From the NCBI RefSeq assembly GCF_001028665.1, contig NZ_CP011503.1, positions 372,001 through 436,000 of the forward strand: DNA of 64,000 nucleotides, in the 5' to 3' direction. Source of the stretch: Burkholderia pyrrocinia. Lineage in GTDB: Bacteria; Pseudomonadota; Gammaproteobacteria; Burkholderiales; Burkholderiaceae. Each line of letters opens with the position of its first letter. Positions within the stretch are counted from its first letter, which is position 1. Below are positions 28,208 through 39,740 of the stretch, piece by piece. Both the position numbers and the translations under genes were made by a program. The notes beneath the pieces were generated by a model. That model ran no database searches. It was given only the letters and a program-made list of their open reading frames with translations, and was not told the origin of the DNA.

Positions 28208-28456
28208 CAACAATCCGCGCTCCGGCACGGCCACACCCGTCAAACTTAGAGAACCGTTATCTCTTGAGCCGCTCAACCATATGCGCGGCGAACCCGCGCG
28301 AAATTACCTCGAATACTAGCAAACTATGGAAGAGTAGTCGCGATATAGCATCTTGATACGCCGCTGTACAGTGCGGGGCAGGATCCGGAATCTTCGTCCC
28401 AGTTAACCGGTTTGACCCCGTATGCCCGCACCCCATAATCTCCCCCTCCGCAGCCG
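28208..28456. other. non-coding or degenerate stretch
   Basis: No frame with recognisable protein character and no RNA gene was seen. It separates the helicase remnant from the 3' end of the type VI module and probably contains a recombination junction. Confidence 0.4.
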
Positions 28457-28807
28457 CTACCACCTTCGATTCTTCGCCCCCATACCGTCGAACAAGGAAG
28501 ATGTCTCGGCGAAAAGGCGACAGCGTTGGTGACCAGAACGAGGTCCCGGATATGCATCTCCAATTTTCTCGAACACGCATCGTGAGGGCACCGCAGGATG
28601 CGGTTTAGGGGGCGAGACCAATACGTCAATCGCCAGCTGATCGACCTCGATAGAGTCGAGTGTCTCCCTCCCCGACTTGAGAAAGTCGTGAGGTGGATGT
28701 CCGCCGCCGTAGGCGAGCAAATCGTCACTACCCTCACACGAATCCTCAGCAATGAACGCTACATGGTTTCGCGCAGCCGGCCATTCACGACCAGCGACGT
28801 TCACCAT
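28457..28807 (-). CDS. unrecognised ORF downstream of PAAR
   Basis: A 116-codon frame starting MVNVAGREWPAARNHVAFIA and containing GGGHPPHDFLKSGRETLD and VDQLAIDVLVSPPKPHP reads like real protein. It starts 43 bases after the PAAR gene on the same strand, where effectors, immunity proteins or PAAR-associated accessory genes often lie. The 3' end may be frameshifted, since plausible coding continues in another frame to about 28257. No family is recognised and there is no clear ribosome site. Confidence 0.35.
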   Translation of the reverse strand: MVNVAGREWPAARNHVAFIAEDSCEGSDDLLAYGGGHPPHDFLKSGRETLDSIEVDQLAIDVLVSPPKPHPAVPSRCVFEKIGDAYPGPRSGHQRCRLFAETSSLFDGMGAKNRRW

Positions 28808-28850
28808 CGGCAGGGGTCATTCCGGTCCCCAACCACCAGCGTACGCGCTG

Positions 28851-29114
28851 CTACGCGCGTCCCGATGTCGGAACCGACGAAATCAGCGCGGCGCCACACG
28901 ATGTCTTGTGACCGTCAAAAGCAACCGCGCGACCATCAATACGCACGTTTTCGTCGCCCTCCACGATTTCGCAGTGGTCGTGACCAGACATGGGGCAAGT
29001 GCAACGGTCCCCGACACATGCGACCGCTCGTCCCATCACCGTTGAATTCTCGCGGCCAGTTTGAACACGCCCACCATGCGAAGTCGAGTCACCGACACGT
29101 ATTACCCCGCGCAT
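28851..29114 (-). CDS. PAAR-domain protein (type VI spike tip)
   Basis: An 87-residue single-domain PAAR protein beginning RGVIRVGDSTSHGGRVQTG, with GRAVACVGDRCTCPMSGHDH and VRIDGRAVAFDGHKTSCGA. His and Cys residues are placed as the zinc-binding set that sharpens the cone on top of VgrG. It follows the Tla3-type gene by 18 bases and closes the VgrG-Tle3-Tla3-PAAR order. There is no toxin extension. Confidence 0.88.
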   Translation of the reverse strand: MRGVIRVGDSTSHGGRVQTGRENSTVMGRAVACVGDRCTCPMSGHDHCEIVEGDENVRIDGRAVAFDGHKTSCGAALISSVPTSGRA

Positions 29115-29132
29115 ACGCGCCTCCCAAACTGA

Positions 29133-30815
29133 TTAATGCGGCATCCGATATCGGAAGGGATTCTGGCCACGATGCTCCGAATTCTTGGCCTTGGTTGCCT
29201 CGTCCGGGGGACTGACCATCACTATGCTCGCTCGACCATCGTCCATCAAATTGACCGTCGCACTACTTCCGCCGTCCTCATAGTTCGCGATAGTCGCGAG
29301 CGACAATTGGACGAGTGCCGAGCTAACGCCAGTATTGCCGATGCGTCGACCGACATCGTAGCCCTCCTTGACGTTACCGAGGTCGATACCTTCCGCGTTC
29401 CCGTGCAACGCTTGCGTAAGTGGGATCGTCCACTCGCGATCTCGAGTTGTGTCATAAAACACTCGAGTGGGCTTTGCGCCATCCGGTAGCGTCGCCACTG
29501 CCTGCTTCCAGCCCTCCTGCAACTGCTTCACTTGCTCAGCTCGCTTCAACAGCTTCCCGTTGTCATCGGTCAATTTGACGTCGACAGGACGATGAAGGTA
29601 GCCCAACAGAGGCGCCTCATCGAACTCCTCGACTTGCCAGTTGGCCCAGCGAACCGGTAGGTACGGACTAGACTTGAATTCTCCTGGCCCCTTGTTTGTC
29701 ACCTCTTTCCACAACTCGGGCAATTTCGATATCCACCAGTCGGAGCGCATTGTCGGAGGGCCATAAAAGTGCCCGCCGGCTTCAGCCTCTACCTTGTCGG
29801 AAAAAGCACTATCCTCCTTCCAGTAGAAGTTCCACAGCTTGACGACGTCGTATTGAGTCTTTGTGTTGTCGATATCACCTGGCATGTCGACCTGATATGG
29901 GCGAACGAGTTTATTAACCCGATCCGTTCTAGCGACAAGCAATGCGCCCATGCTATCGACGACAGGTGGAATAAACGCGCCCTGCGGCTCTTTAGGTGCC
30001 CCAGGCGTATTTAACCCCCAACGATTAACCATACTATCTTGACTCATCACCAGCGCAGCCGGAACATCAGGATGCTCGTCGAAAAATTCGAAAAGCTTGT
30101 CGATAGCAGGTGCTGCGCTGCTGGCATTGGCGTCATCCAACCAAAGAAATTGAGTAACGCCAAGCCCGGCCTTTTGGCGCACATCGGAAATTTCATATGC
30201 CGCTCGATAGTGGCTATCAGCCCCTTTTGGCGGCCCATAAATAATCACAGGAACCGGCCAGTGATCAACAGCTTCGCCAGCGGCATATTTAAATGAGGCG
30301 CCAGCAGCCACTTCTGCAAAGGTCCTACGTTCATCCGGATTTTCCCCGTAATCCTTCGGGTCGGAGGAAAGAACCGTCTCGTAATTATTCGATTTTTCGA
30401 CAATTTGCTTCCAGATCGTGTCTTGGTGTCGTCCTGTTACCGCCAACCCAACCGCACGAATCTCCAATGCGTATTTGGCCCCCGTCCCTGCCAAAATTTT
30501 TGCGTTCTCGGAGTTCGTCTGCGGCGTGACCACTTCAGCGGCCGTCGCAACAGGCTGCACCGTTGCTGCCCGACCTTCGCCATGCGACGCTCGCCAGATC
30601 CACTGCCCAGCATATGCAGCGGCAACCAAGCCTACAATTACCAAAAAACCGTTGCGTATCGTACTGCCCATATGCGGATCCTCGATGCCAGTGTTTTCCC
30701 AGTAGTGATATGACCGCACCAGCGTAACAGCCGTCCAAGCCAACGCCAGCGCGAACAGTATCAACACGTACCCGCGCAACCGGGGGCGCGACAAAGGTGA
30801 CAAGCTTACATTCAT
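29133..30815 (-). CDS. Tla3-type type VI lipase adaptor (DUF2875)
   Basis: A 560-residue protein. Two membrane helices lie at about 14-34 and 51-70; a soluble DUF2875 domain follows (YALEIRAVGLAVTGRHQDTIWKQ, WPVPVIIYGPPKG, RWANWQVEEFDEAPLLGYLHRPV). In Pseudomonas aeruginosa the DUF2875 protein Tla3 loads the phospholipase Tle3 onto VgrG2b. The ATG overlaps the tle3 stop (ATGA), so the two are translationally coupled. The membrane anchor and the absence of a recognisable tli3 gene leave open that this protein also protects against the toxin. Confidence 0.82.
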   Translation of the reverse strand: MNVSLSPLSRPRLRGYVLILFALALAWTAVTLVRSYHYWENTGIEDPHMGSTIRNGFLVIVGLVAAAYAGQWIWRASHGEGRAATVQPVATAAEVVTPQTNSENAKILAGTGAKYALEIRAVGLAVTGRHQDTIWKQIVEKSNNYETVLSSDPKDYGENPDERRTFAEVAAGASFKYAAGEAVDHWPVPVIIYGPPKGADSHYRAAYEISDVRQKAGLGVTQFLWLDDANASSAAPAIDKLFEFFDEHPDVPAALVMSQDSMVNRWGLNTPGAPKEPQGAFIPPVVDSMGALLVARTDRVNKLVRPYQVDMPGDIDNTKTQYDVVKLWNFYWKEDSAFSDKVEAEAGGHFYGPPTMRSDWWISKLPELWKEVTNKGPGEFKSSPYLPVRWANWQVEEFDEAPLLGYLHRPVDVKLTDDNGKLLKRAEQVKQLQEGWKQAVATLPDGAKPTRVFYDTTRDREWTIPLTQALHGNAEGIDLGNVKEGYDVGRRIGNTGVSSALVQLSLATIANYEDGGSSATVNLMDDGRASIVMVSPPDEATKAKNSEHRGQNPFRYRMPH

Positions 30816-32896
30816 TGGCGTTTCTCGCGTTGAGCAAATGTCTCCCCGTCCACCATCTTTGGTGGCGTTTTGGGAACAATGTCGGACGGAAACTCTCCCC
30901 GAGAATAATACTTAGAACTTTTTTCAATTATCCCCTGAGACGAACCAAGCAAATTTCCATAACACTTGTTATTCTGAACTTCTTTAAGTTTTGTTGAATC
31001 CAATTTCCAATCAGCAATCGCCACCAACAGCTTCCTCATATCCGGGTCATCGAGACTGCGTGCTTGACCAATCGCAACATCCATAGCCGCAACACGTCGC
31101 ATGTTATTCGAATCTCGATAAATCGCGGAATGGTATGAATTATCATCCCATTTACCACTATCCGTTTCCAATCGCGCTCGCGTCTCGTTGGGCGACTCCT
31201 CACGCTCCCAATGTATTCCATATCCGTCAGCCGCGCGAACGACATTGGTTTGATCTTCGGGATCCGCAATCTTGCTGTTATACCATTTCATGATCGCCGG
31301 ACTGCCTTGCTTACGTACATCTTCGGGCAAGTCCGCCAATGGAATAAACTTCACTTTAGCTTTTGGATTACCGAGAAGAGTGTCACGTGCCACGTAGTCC
31401 GGCTTATCCTTACCCGGCTTGCGCTCCGTGCCACGAATTGCTTCATCACCATAGAGATTTGGCTGATACGGGGGAAACAACTCGTCTGCGTTAATCAAGC
31501 GCTTCTCAAACTTTCGGTCGTCCCCGAGGTATTGACCATCATAGTATTCGGGCTTTTTCCCAACGAAACGGGGCCGACCGTATAAATCGGTAGAGACCTT
31601 CGACCAGAGTCGCTGATAGAACCGATGCGACTTCAGCACGTCCATCGCCTTTAGCGTGGTCGTGGATTTCATCGGCATCCCCAACAACTTGCGTGCTCCC
31701 TGCCATATTTCGTCGACAGTATCCGGCACACCATGCGTGCCTATACCCTTGACTGTCATAAGATCGACCGTGGCGTCCTCGGTGCAAAAGTACAAGTAAA
31801 CTTTGCCTCGATTGTCCCGTTCCGTGAACGGATAGACCTTGCCATCCTTGTCTTTTCGGCTTGCCTGCGCGGGACTCCATCCGCGTCCGGTTCGCCCCTG
31901 ATGATCTGGGTTGTCGTCCTTACAGATGAGTTGCGATAGCGGCGGCTCCGAGTGTGGATGTGCGGTGATTGACTGGACAATGTTGATGAGAGTATTGAGC
32001 TTGCCGCGAAGCGTATAAGGAGTTGCACTCGGCTGAGCAGCCTGCGCGATAGCGGGCTCAGTCAGGCTGTATGGACTGTCAGCCAAAATCACGCAATCAG
32101 CACATCGCGAACCGTCCTCTTTACTCTCAGCAAGCATTGCCTGCGCAAGCAGCGTAATAACGGTTCCCTGACTATGGGCCATTACCGTTACCGTTTCGTT
32201 CGGATCAACTCTCCGTATCTCGCGGATCAGCATTGCGAGACGTACCGCTGCCAGAACGTAGTAGTGCCGCTTCGGGCTTGTCGAACTGTACTGGTAGTCG
32301 CTCATGAACAGACCGGCGCCCCAGTTTGCAGCGTTGTCCATCCAGCCAGCATCGTACATCGCCGGAATATTCGTAGTGGCATTGTTGAACATCCCGCCGC
32401 CCTTCGCGAACTTCTTGCCCAGGCGGTTGCCGTTGCCGTCCTGGTACTGACCACGAAACGTCGACGGGTTTTTTTCTCCGCCTTTGATCTCGCCGTCCGA
32501 CGCTCGATATCCCCAATAAAACGGGATAAACATACTATGAGTCTTGCCCTGACCTTCAGTTACCTCGGCTCGCTGATAAAGATAGGTGTCCGGATCGTAC
32601 TTGATGTCCTTCCACTGATCAAAGTTGGGATTGTCACTCTTATACTTCACGGCCTTGTTAAAGAGAGCGCCATACACACCCGGCTTCAGATCGCTGCGAC
32701 TGAGGCGTTCGTTCAACCCTTCGCATAACCCCTGCTCGATGTGATCATAGTTGGCGCCCGGATCATTAACGCCATGGAGGAAAATTACAACGCCGGGCCG
32801 ATCGGCCGGAATTTGGACGTTTCGCGGGCCGGGACGATTGGACATCGTGACAGCCATGCCCTGCGTAACAACAGTCGGTTGCGAGGTATTGGTCAT
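30812..32896 (-). CDS. Tle3-family type VI phospholipase effector
   Basis: A 694-residue alpha/beta-hydrolase of the Tle3 type. The oxyanion-region motif VIFLHGVNDPGANYDHIE lies at 37-54, and the nucleophile elbow is AHSQGT with Ser242; an alanine (Ala240) replaces the first glycine of GxSxG. A long C-terminal region (about 450-694) matches the DUF3274 part of this family. No signal peptide is present, as expected for a VgrG-loaded cargo that degrades phospholipids of neighbouring cells. It lies 13 bases after vgrG with no room for the immunity gene that in P. aeruginosa sits between them. Confidence 0.85.
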   Translation of the reverse strand: MTNTSQPTVVTQGMAVTMSNRPGPRNVQIPADRPGVVIFLHGVNDPGANYDHIEQGLCEGLNERLSRSDLKPGVYGALFNKAVKYKSDNPNFDQWKDIKYDPDTYLYQRAEVTEGQGKTHSMFIPFYWGYRASDGEIKGGEKNPSTFRGQYQDGNGNRLGKKFAKGGGMFNNATTNIPAMYDAGWMDNAANWGAGLFMSDYQYSSTSPKRHYYVLAAVRLAMLIREIRRVDPNETVTVMAHSQGTVITLLAQAMLAESKEDGSRCADCVILADSPYSLTEPAIAQAAQPSATPYTLRGKLNTLINIVQSITAHPHSEPPLSQLICKDDNPDHQGRTGRGWSPAQASRKDKDGKVYPFTERDNRGKVYLYFCTEDATVDLMTVKGIGTHGVPDTVDEIWQGARKLLGMPMKSTTTLKAMDVLKSHRFYQRLWSKVSTDLYGRPRFVGKKPEYYDGQYLGDDRKFEKRLINADELFPPYQPNLYGDEAIRGTERKPGKDKPDYVARDTLLGNPKAKVKFIPLADLPEDVRKQGSPAIMKWYNSKIADPEDQTNVVRAADGYGIHWEREESPNETRARLETDSGKWDDNSYHSAIYRDSNNMRRVAAMDVAIGQARSLDDPDMRKLLVAIADWKLDSTKLKEVQNNKCYGNLLGSSQGIIEKSSKYYSRGEFPSDIVPKTPPKMVDGETFAQREKRQ

Positions 32897-32909
32897 CGTC
32901 GTAGCTTGC

Positions 32910-34469
32910 TCAAGCGAGCGAATTTTTCAGGATATCGATCTTGACGATCCGCATCGCGTCGTCCGATACGAGATCGGTCAAGCCATCGGGACCACTCTTG
33001 CCTTCAACGACGCGCCCATCGTCCAGCGTCATCCGATATGCGCGGTTCGCAGCAACCGGCGTATCGCCATCCTGTCCTGGAAAATGCAATCGGAAGCGCT
33101 GATCGGTCGGTTGGTTTGCAAATGCGGTCTTTGAGGCTTGCTGCGTCGATGGTCCACCCCATTGATGCGAAGCTGATAGCAGCTTGATATCGCCGCTCGT
33201 GCCAAGCGTCACACCATCGCCGATCTTGATGTAGCTGCCATCCTCAGCGACTAACCGAATTGTCGGCGCGGTAACCAACACTTCGTTTTCGTTGGTCGCG
33301 ATCTTAACCCCCTTCTGCGCATTCGCCGTTAGCGAATCAGCCTGAGCCTGCAGCAGCATCGGGCCTTCACCAGCTACGGCTTGCATCCCTGTGCCACGCG
33401 CAAATAACTGCATCCCCTGACCTGCAGTCGCGTTAAAACGCTGGCCGCTCATCAACTGGAGATGCTGCTGCGCGACCTGATCGATGTTCTCACCCGCGTA
33501 GGTAACATGCGTCTTTGGAGTGACATTGACCGACCCTGCCTGCGCACCTAATGCCATCAGGGCCTGCGAAGTTGTTGCCGGCCCAGATCCGGATTCCGAC
33601 GTACCGCTGCTTGGCGCCCAATTCTTGAACGCTTGCGAGACAGCGACCTGACCTGCCGTATCAGCAGCCTGTCCGCCGTGCTGCCCGGCGTAATCACCGA
33701 GCGACTTAAATAGCTCGGTACATTCACCGAGCAATTGAAGTAATTCGTCGCGGTCGAGTTGCCCGCCGCTCGCCTGCGACCGCGCATAGGTCGTCAGCAG
33801 AATGCCTTGCGCCGCCCGTAAGGCGGCCGCTGCATCAGTGCGCAGCTCCGCGCCTTCGCCACGATCCTGCCCCGCGCCGTTGTCACGTGGCTGGGTCAGG
33901 TAGCCAAGGTTCAATTGGGTATGCGCATGCTCACTCGCCAACTGGCTGGAAATTTGCCCCGGCGTGTCGTCCAGCCTGAGTTGGTTATACCGCTTACCCT
34001 TAATTTCCTTTGTCTTGATCCCGGACACATAGCGGTTGCCCGGCAATGAGCCGGTATGGGTGAATGTAGCCGGCTGATTCACGCCGTTCCCCAGCACCGA
34101 AATGATCACCAACCGGTCAGGATCGCCTCCGATGCTGCCCAGCAAAACCTCCATCCCAGCACGAGGCAGGAACGAAGCCCCGAACTGCGTTCCCGCCAGG
34201 CTCGATGCGACACGGATCGGAGCACTATCACCAACGTTGTCGTTGGTGCCGGCGCCTTGCGCGTGGGTATGATCCGCCGGATCGAGCCCTTGGATCCGCA
34301 CGTAAACTCGGCCGAGTTCGTCGCAGACGACTTCCTCACCATCACGCGTCACGATCACACCTGTCAGCAGGTGCACCGGCGGTAAATCGATTTTCGGATC
34401 GTAGGCCGGTGTGAGCGGTACACCACGGCGCACGCAGGTGAATGTATTTTCGTAACGCGTGTCCGCCTC
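32910..34469 (-). pseudogene. vgrG: vgrG, 3' part (separated by an IS21-family element)
   Basis: This fragment encodes the OB-fold and needle half of a type VI spike protein: DTRYENTFTCVRRGVPLTP, DELGRVYVRIQGLDPADHT, SLAGTQFGASFLPRAGMEV, then the repetitive beta-helix and a DUF2345 region, ending DDAMRIVKIDILKNSLA. The first codons at 34470-34481 belong to the insertion sequence. Removing the element and one GCCTC copy joins this part in frame to the 5' part (SASAEEA-DTRYENTF). The tle3 gene follows after 13 bases, so transcription of the cargo may also be affected. Confidence 0.9.
34465..34469. repeat. 5-bp target-site duplication, left copy (GCCTC)
   Basis: GCCTC at 34465-34469 is repeated at 36427-36431, directly outside both ends of the IS21-family element. 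Confidence 0.85.
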
Positions 34470-34535
34470 TGTCAAACGCATTTGAAATCTGAGCCACTTC
34501 GCGCCTGATCGCGCAAAGTAAAACTGAGCCAGTCG

Positions 34536-36334
<1,799 letters not shown>

Positions 36335-36426
36335 CGCCAGCCTTTGCGCGCAAAAGGCTGACTGTACTGAAAGGTGGCTTAGATTTACTTCGCGCGAAGT
36401 GGCTCATTATTACTTTGCGCCCAACA

Positions 36427-37658
36427 GCCTCTTCCGCCGACGCAGACGGCCGCGGACGTGATTGGAACGCAAGATTGTGGCTTGCAGCGAACAACGCCTG
36501 CACGCGCTCGGTCAATCCCTTCGGAAGATTGTTCCAGACCTCGTGATCGATCGACGTCACAACGAACTGTCTCTTGTCGGTCGACTGCATGTCCCACTCG
36601 GGATCGCCAGCCAAGGTGATCCATGTGCCAACGGCAAGATCGCGTACGCCGCTTGCTCCGTCGTACTGCTCGGCCTCGAACTGATGCGCAAGCATCCGCG
36701 CGCGCGTGAGCCGTTCATGATCGTCCCACGAGTCACCTGCATGCGGGACGTCGATCGCGACGTCGGTCAAGAGCTTCGCAAGATCATTGCCGGCCTCGCC
36801 CTGATCAACGCTGCCCGCGGCAGTCGATTCGTCAATTCGAGCCTTCTTGTAGTCCCACGATGGGCGACTGGTCATGCCCGGCACCAGCCGCGCATGCAGC
36901 GCAAACAACGTGACTGTATCGCGCTCCTCCGTGCCGGCGTCACGAGGGTGCAGGCGCACCGTGCCAGCCGGCGCTTCAGGTAACGCCCCGGGATCATCGC
37001 AACACACCAGCGTATGTATCGGTGTGTCGTCGTGGGCAGTGCGCTCGCCCTGAGCCGCTCCGGCTTTGGCGAAAATCGTGATCCCTTCGCGACGCAACAG
37101 GCGACGTACGAATTTCGCGTCTGATTCGTTTACTTGTCGAGTCAATTCGCGAGCCGGATAGCGATCGCGCCTCAGACCGGACAGGTCGAACTCGAACGCA
37201 CGAGCCAGAGCAGGACTGCGCTGCCGCCATTCGTTGAACAGCGTCCCAAGGATGTCCACAACACTCAGCTTGCGAAACACTCGAGAATTGGTGCGCTTGT
37301 CCATCAGAGACAGAGCGTCGCAGACTGTGAGCTGGTACACGCAGAGTTCGCCGTCGCTCTGACCAATCTGTACGTCCTGGACGATCGCGTTGATCAAATG
37401 AAGCTGACCACGGTCGGTGACAAGCCGCACCGAGATAGGCACACCAATGAACAGCTTCGGTGAAAGATCATGGCGAGCTGACACGCAGGTGAGGTGCCCG
37501 TGGATGCCGGCCATTAACCCCTCGCGAACGTTTGCGTGCTGAAGCGCAAGCAAATGCCCCAAGGTGCTTTGCAACCGACCAAAGTTCAGCGCTACAGGAC
37601 GCCTATTCCAGTCAACCGCCCCCGCGGCAAAGCTACTTATTGTTTCGGATAGTGACAC
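36427..37658 (-). pseudogene. vgrG: vgrG, 5' part (cut by IS21-family element)
   Basis: About 410 codons of the gp27-like base of VgrG: LLALQHANVREGLMAGIHGH, VDILGTLFNEWRQ, the QVNESDAKFVRRLLRREGIT block and WDDHERLTRARMLAHQ. Start is a GTG at 37658 with GAGAGGG about 10 bases upstream. In the present sequence the frame runs on into the insertion sequence and stops at 36213, giving a 481-residue hybrid lacking the OB-fold and needle. 5' and 3' parts together make 928 codons. Confidence 0.9.
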
Positions 37659-37820
37659 AGCCGCCCTCTCGATTTTTTTCGATTTCGTATTGGTTTAGGC
37701 GATCAACCCACATACCGGGACGAGCGAATCACCATTTCGTACATTACAGAGTACCAAATCTACAGACGAGAGCAGGAGATTGGTGCGGCGCCTACATGTA
37801 CATGGGCCTCATTTAACCAA

Positions 37821-37897
37821 AATTGACAGGCTGGCACGCAAATGCACTGAACCTTTCACATCGGAAAGATTGTCAATTGCTTGGCTAATCGTGCCAG
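37821..37897. repeat. two interleaved inverted-repeat pairs upstream of vgrG
   Basis: AATTGACA (37821-37828) pairs with TGTCAATT (37871-37878), and CTGGCACG (37831-37838) pairs with CGTGCCAG (37890-37897). The pairs cross rather than nest. They lie between the vgrG start and the IS3-family element, in an A/T-rich stretch that probably holds the vgrG promoter. Confidence 0.45.
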
Positions 37898-37980
37898 TTG
37901 AAAGCTATGCGAAGGAGAGCACCACAAGCGCGTCGCAGCGCAGGAGTGAACCGCACCGGGAATCGTGGAGGCCGGTTGGT

Positions 37981-38289
37981 TTAAGTTAATGCAGGCACTT
38001 CAGCATCATTTTTGAGTTGCCGGTAATAGTTTGCCGCAGCTTCGGCAAGCGGGATATAGCCGAGCGGCTCCATCAACCGATGATGGTTGTACCAGGCCAC
38101 CCATTCCAGGGTCGCCAGTTCGACGGATTCCCGCGTTTTCCACGGGGCGCGTCGATGAATCAGTTCCGTCTTGTAGAGACCGTTGATCGTTGCAGCCAGC
38201 GCGTTATCGTAGCTGTCGCCACGGCTGCCGACGGACGGCTCGATACCCGCCTCGGCCAAGCGTTCGCTGTACCGAATGCTGACGTATTG
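37981..38289 (-). pseudogene. IS3-family transposase orfB, 3' part
   Basis: About 102 codons starting at QYVSIRYSERLAEAGIEPS and running through WKTRESVELATLEWVAWYN, the C-terminal third of an IS3-type integrase domain. The third catalytic residue is altered: DNALAATINGLYK has Ala (codon GCA) where the family has Glu (DNALAE[ST]INGLYK). The protein would be inactive even if the IS30-family insert were removed. Confidence 0.85.
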
Positions 38290-39740
38290 CTTAGGTTCAA
38301 GGAGTCGTCGCAACACTCATCGTTATGTTTCGGATAACAGTTCGTGGAATGCTTCCGCTGGCGTCTTCCATCCGAGCGTTTTACGTGGTCGACAGTTCAG
38401 TGTGTTCGCGACCGCGTCGAGTTCACGCTCGGTATATCGACTCATGTCTGTGCCTTTCGGAAAGTACTGTCGCAGTAGGCCGTTCGTGTTTTCATTCGTC
38501 CCGCGTTGCCATGGACTCTGGGGATCACAGAAGTAGATTTCCAGAGCCGTGTCGATTCGTAGCTGTACATGCTGGGCCATCTCTGCGCCTTGATCCCATG
38601 TCAGTGATCGGCGCAAATGCTCGGGTAGTAGCGCGATCTTTGTCGCGATAGCGTTGCGAACAGCCTCTGCCCCGTGACCTGCCAGCGCTGGCCCGTTCTT
38701 GGCGCGCACCCCGACTCCATGGCCCTCCATTGGAGGAAGATGCAGCAGCATCGTGAACCGGGTGGTGCGCTCAACCAGAGTGCCAATCGCCGAGCGGTTA
38801 AGGCCAATGATCAGGTCGCCTTCCCAATGCCCTGGAACAGCACGATCAGCAATTTCTGCAGGGCGTTCACTGATCATAACCTCCGGAGTGACGAAGTGCT
38901 TTCCGCGCTGTTGCGTCCTGGCCCGCGGCACGCGAAGTGCACGGCCCGAACGCAGGCAAGCAGTAAGCGCTCGTCGCAAAGCGCCCCGGCCTTGAATGTA
39001 GAGTGCCTGATAGATGGCTTCGTGGGAGATCCGCATAGATTGATCATCGGGATAGTCAATCTGAATTCGCCGACTGATTTGCTCCGGACTCCAGCAAGTG
39101 CCCCAGCGACGGTCCGCACGACGTCCTTGTCTTCGTCCTTTCCACGGAACGTTAGGTCCGGGAATCGGCTTGCCCCGAAAGTCAGTGACCGTTCCAGCCA
39201 GGCGATCCTGCACATATGTCCTCAACTGGTCGTTCTCTGCCAGTTTCGAAGCCTTCGGACGCTCGGCCGCGCGTTCAGCTTTCCATTGGGCAACCGTTGC
39301 CCGATACACCAGAGTACCACCGCGGGTCGCTGCGTTACGGCGTAGCTCGCGTGAAATCGTTGACGGCGACCGTTGCAGCCTTCGCGAAATCTCACGAACA
39401 CTGCAATCCTGCGCCCACAGCAGCGCGATCTCTTCGCGCTCCGAAAATGACAGATAGCGCCCAGAGTGTGGCGCCAGGTCGATCGGTGCCATGCCGCCCG
39501 CTTCACGAAACCATCGCGGCCCCAACGGTTGCGATACGTTACACGCCAGCGCTGCGGCCTCGGTCTCCATACCTTGTGCAATGCACTTCCAGAATGCTCG
39601 CTTCGAATCGAGTTGATTGACACCCGGTCTGCCAGGTGATCGCATGACGGGCCTTCCCGTTTGTTCCGAGCCCCATCCCAGTGGTCGTCCCATTCAACAG
39701 CTCCAATCTGGAGATGTTGCGACGACCAGTTGAATCCGCC
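38290..39740. mobile_element. IS30-family insertion sequence
   Basis: About 1451 bp, inserted in the IS3 orfB between the codons for DRGAQ and YVSI. Ends share the pattern TTCAA-N3-GTCGTCGCAACA as imperfect inverted repeats. TTG is present on both flanks (38287-38289 and 39741-39743), consistent with a 3-bp target duplication. One intact transposase gene fills it. Confidence 0.82.
38323..39693 (-). CDS. IS30-family transposase
   Basis: A 456-residue transposase. A helix-turn-helix lies at SFSEREEIALLWAQDCSVREISRRL (about 82-106), and the DDE triad falls in GHWEGDLIIG, LTWDQGAEMA and GTNENTNGLLRQYFPKGTD. The N-terminal 65 residues form an additional DNA-binding part seen in the longer members of the family. 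No frameshift or stop is present, so it could be active. Confidence 0.93.
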   Translation of the reverse strand: MGRPLGWGSEQTGRPVMRSPGRPGVNQLDSKRAFWKCIAQGMETEAAALACNVSQPLGPRWFREAGGMAPIDLAPHSGRYLSFSEREEIALLWAQDCSVREISRRLQRSPSTISRELRRNAATRGGTLVYRATVAQWKAERAAERPKASKLAENDQLRTYVQDRLAGTVTDFRGKPIPGPNVPWKGRRQGRRADRRWGTCWSPEQISRRIQIDYPDDQSMRISHEAIYQALYIQGRGALRRALTACLRSGRALRVPRARTQQRGKHFVTPEVMISERPAEIADRAVPGHWEGDLIIGLNRSAIGTLVERTTRFTMLLHLPPMEGHGVGVRAKNGPALAGHGAEAVRNAIATKIALLPEHLRRSLTWDQGAEMAQHVQLRIDTALEIYFCDPQSPWQRGTNENTNGLLRQYFPKGTDMSRYTERELDAVANTLNCRPRKTLGWKTPAEAFHELLSET

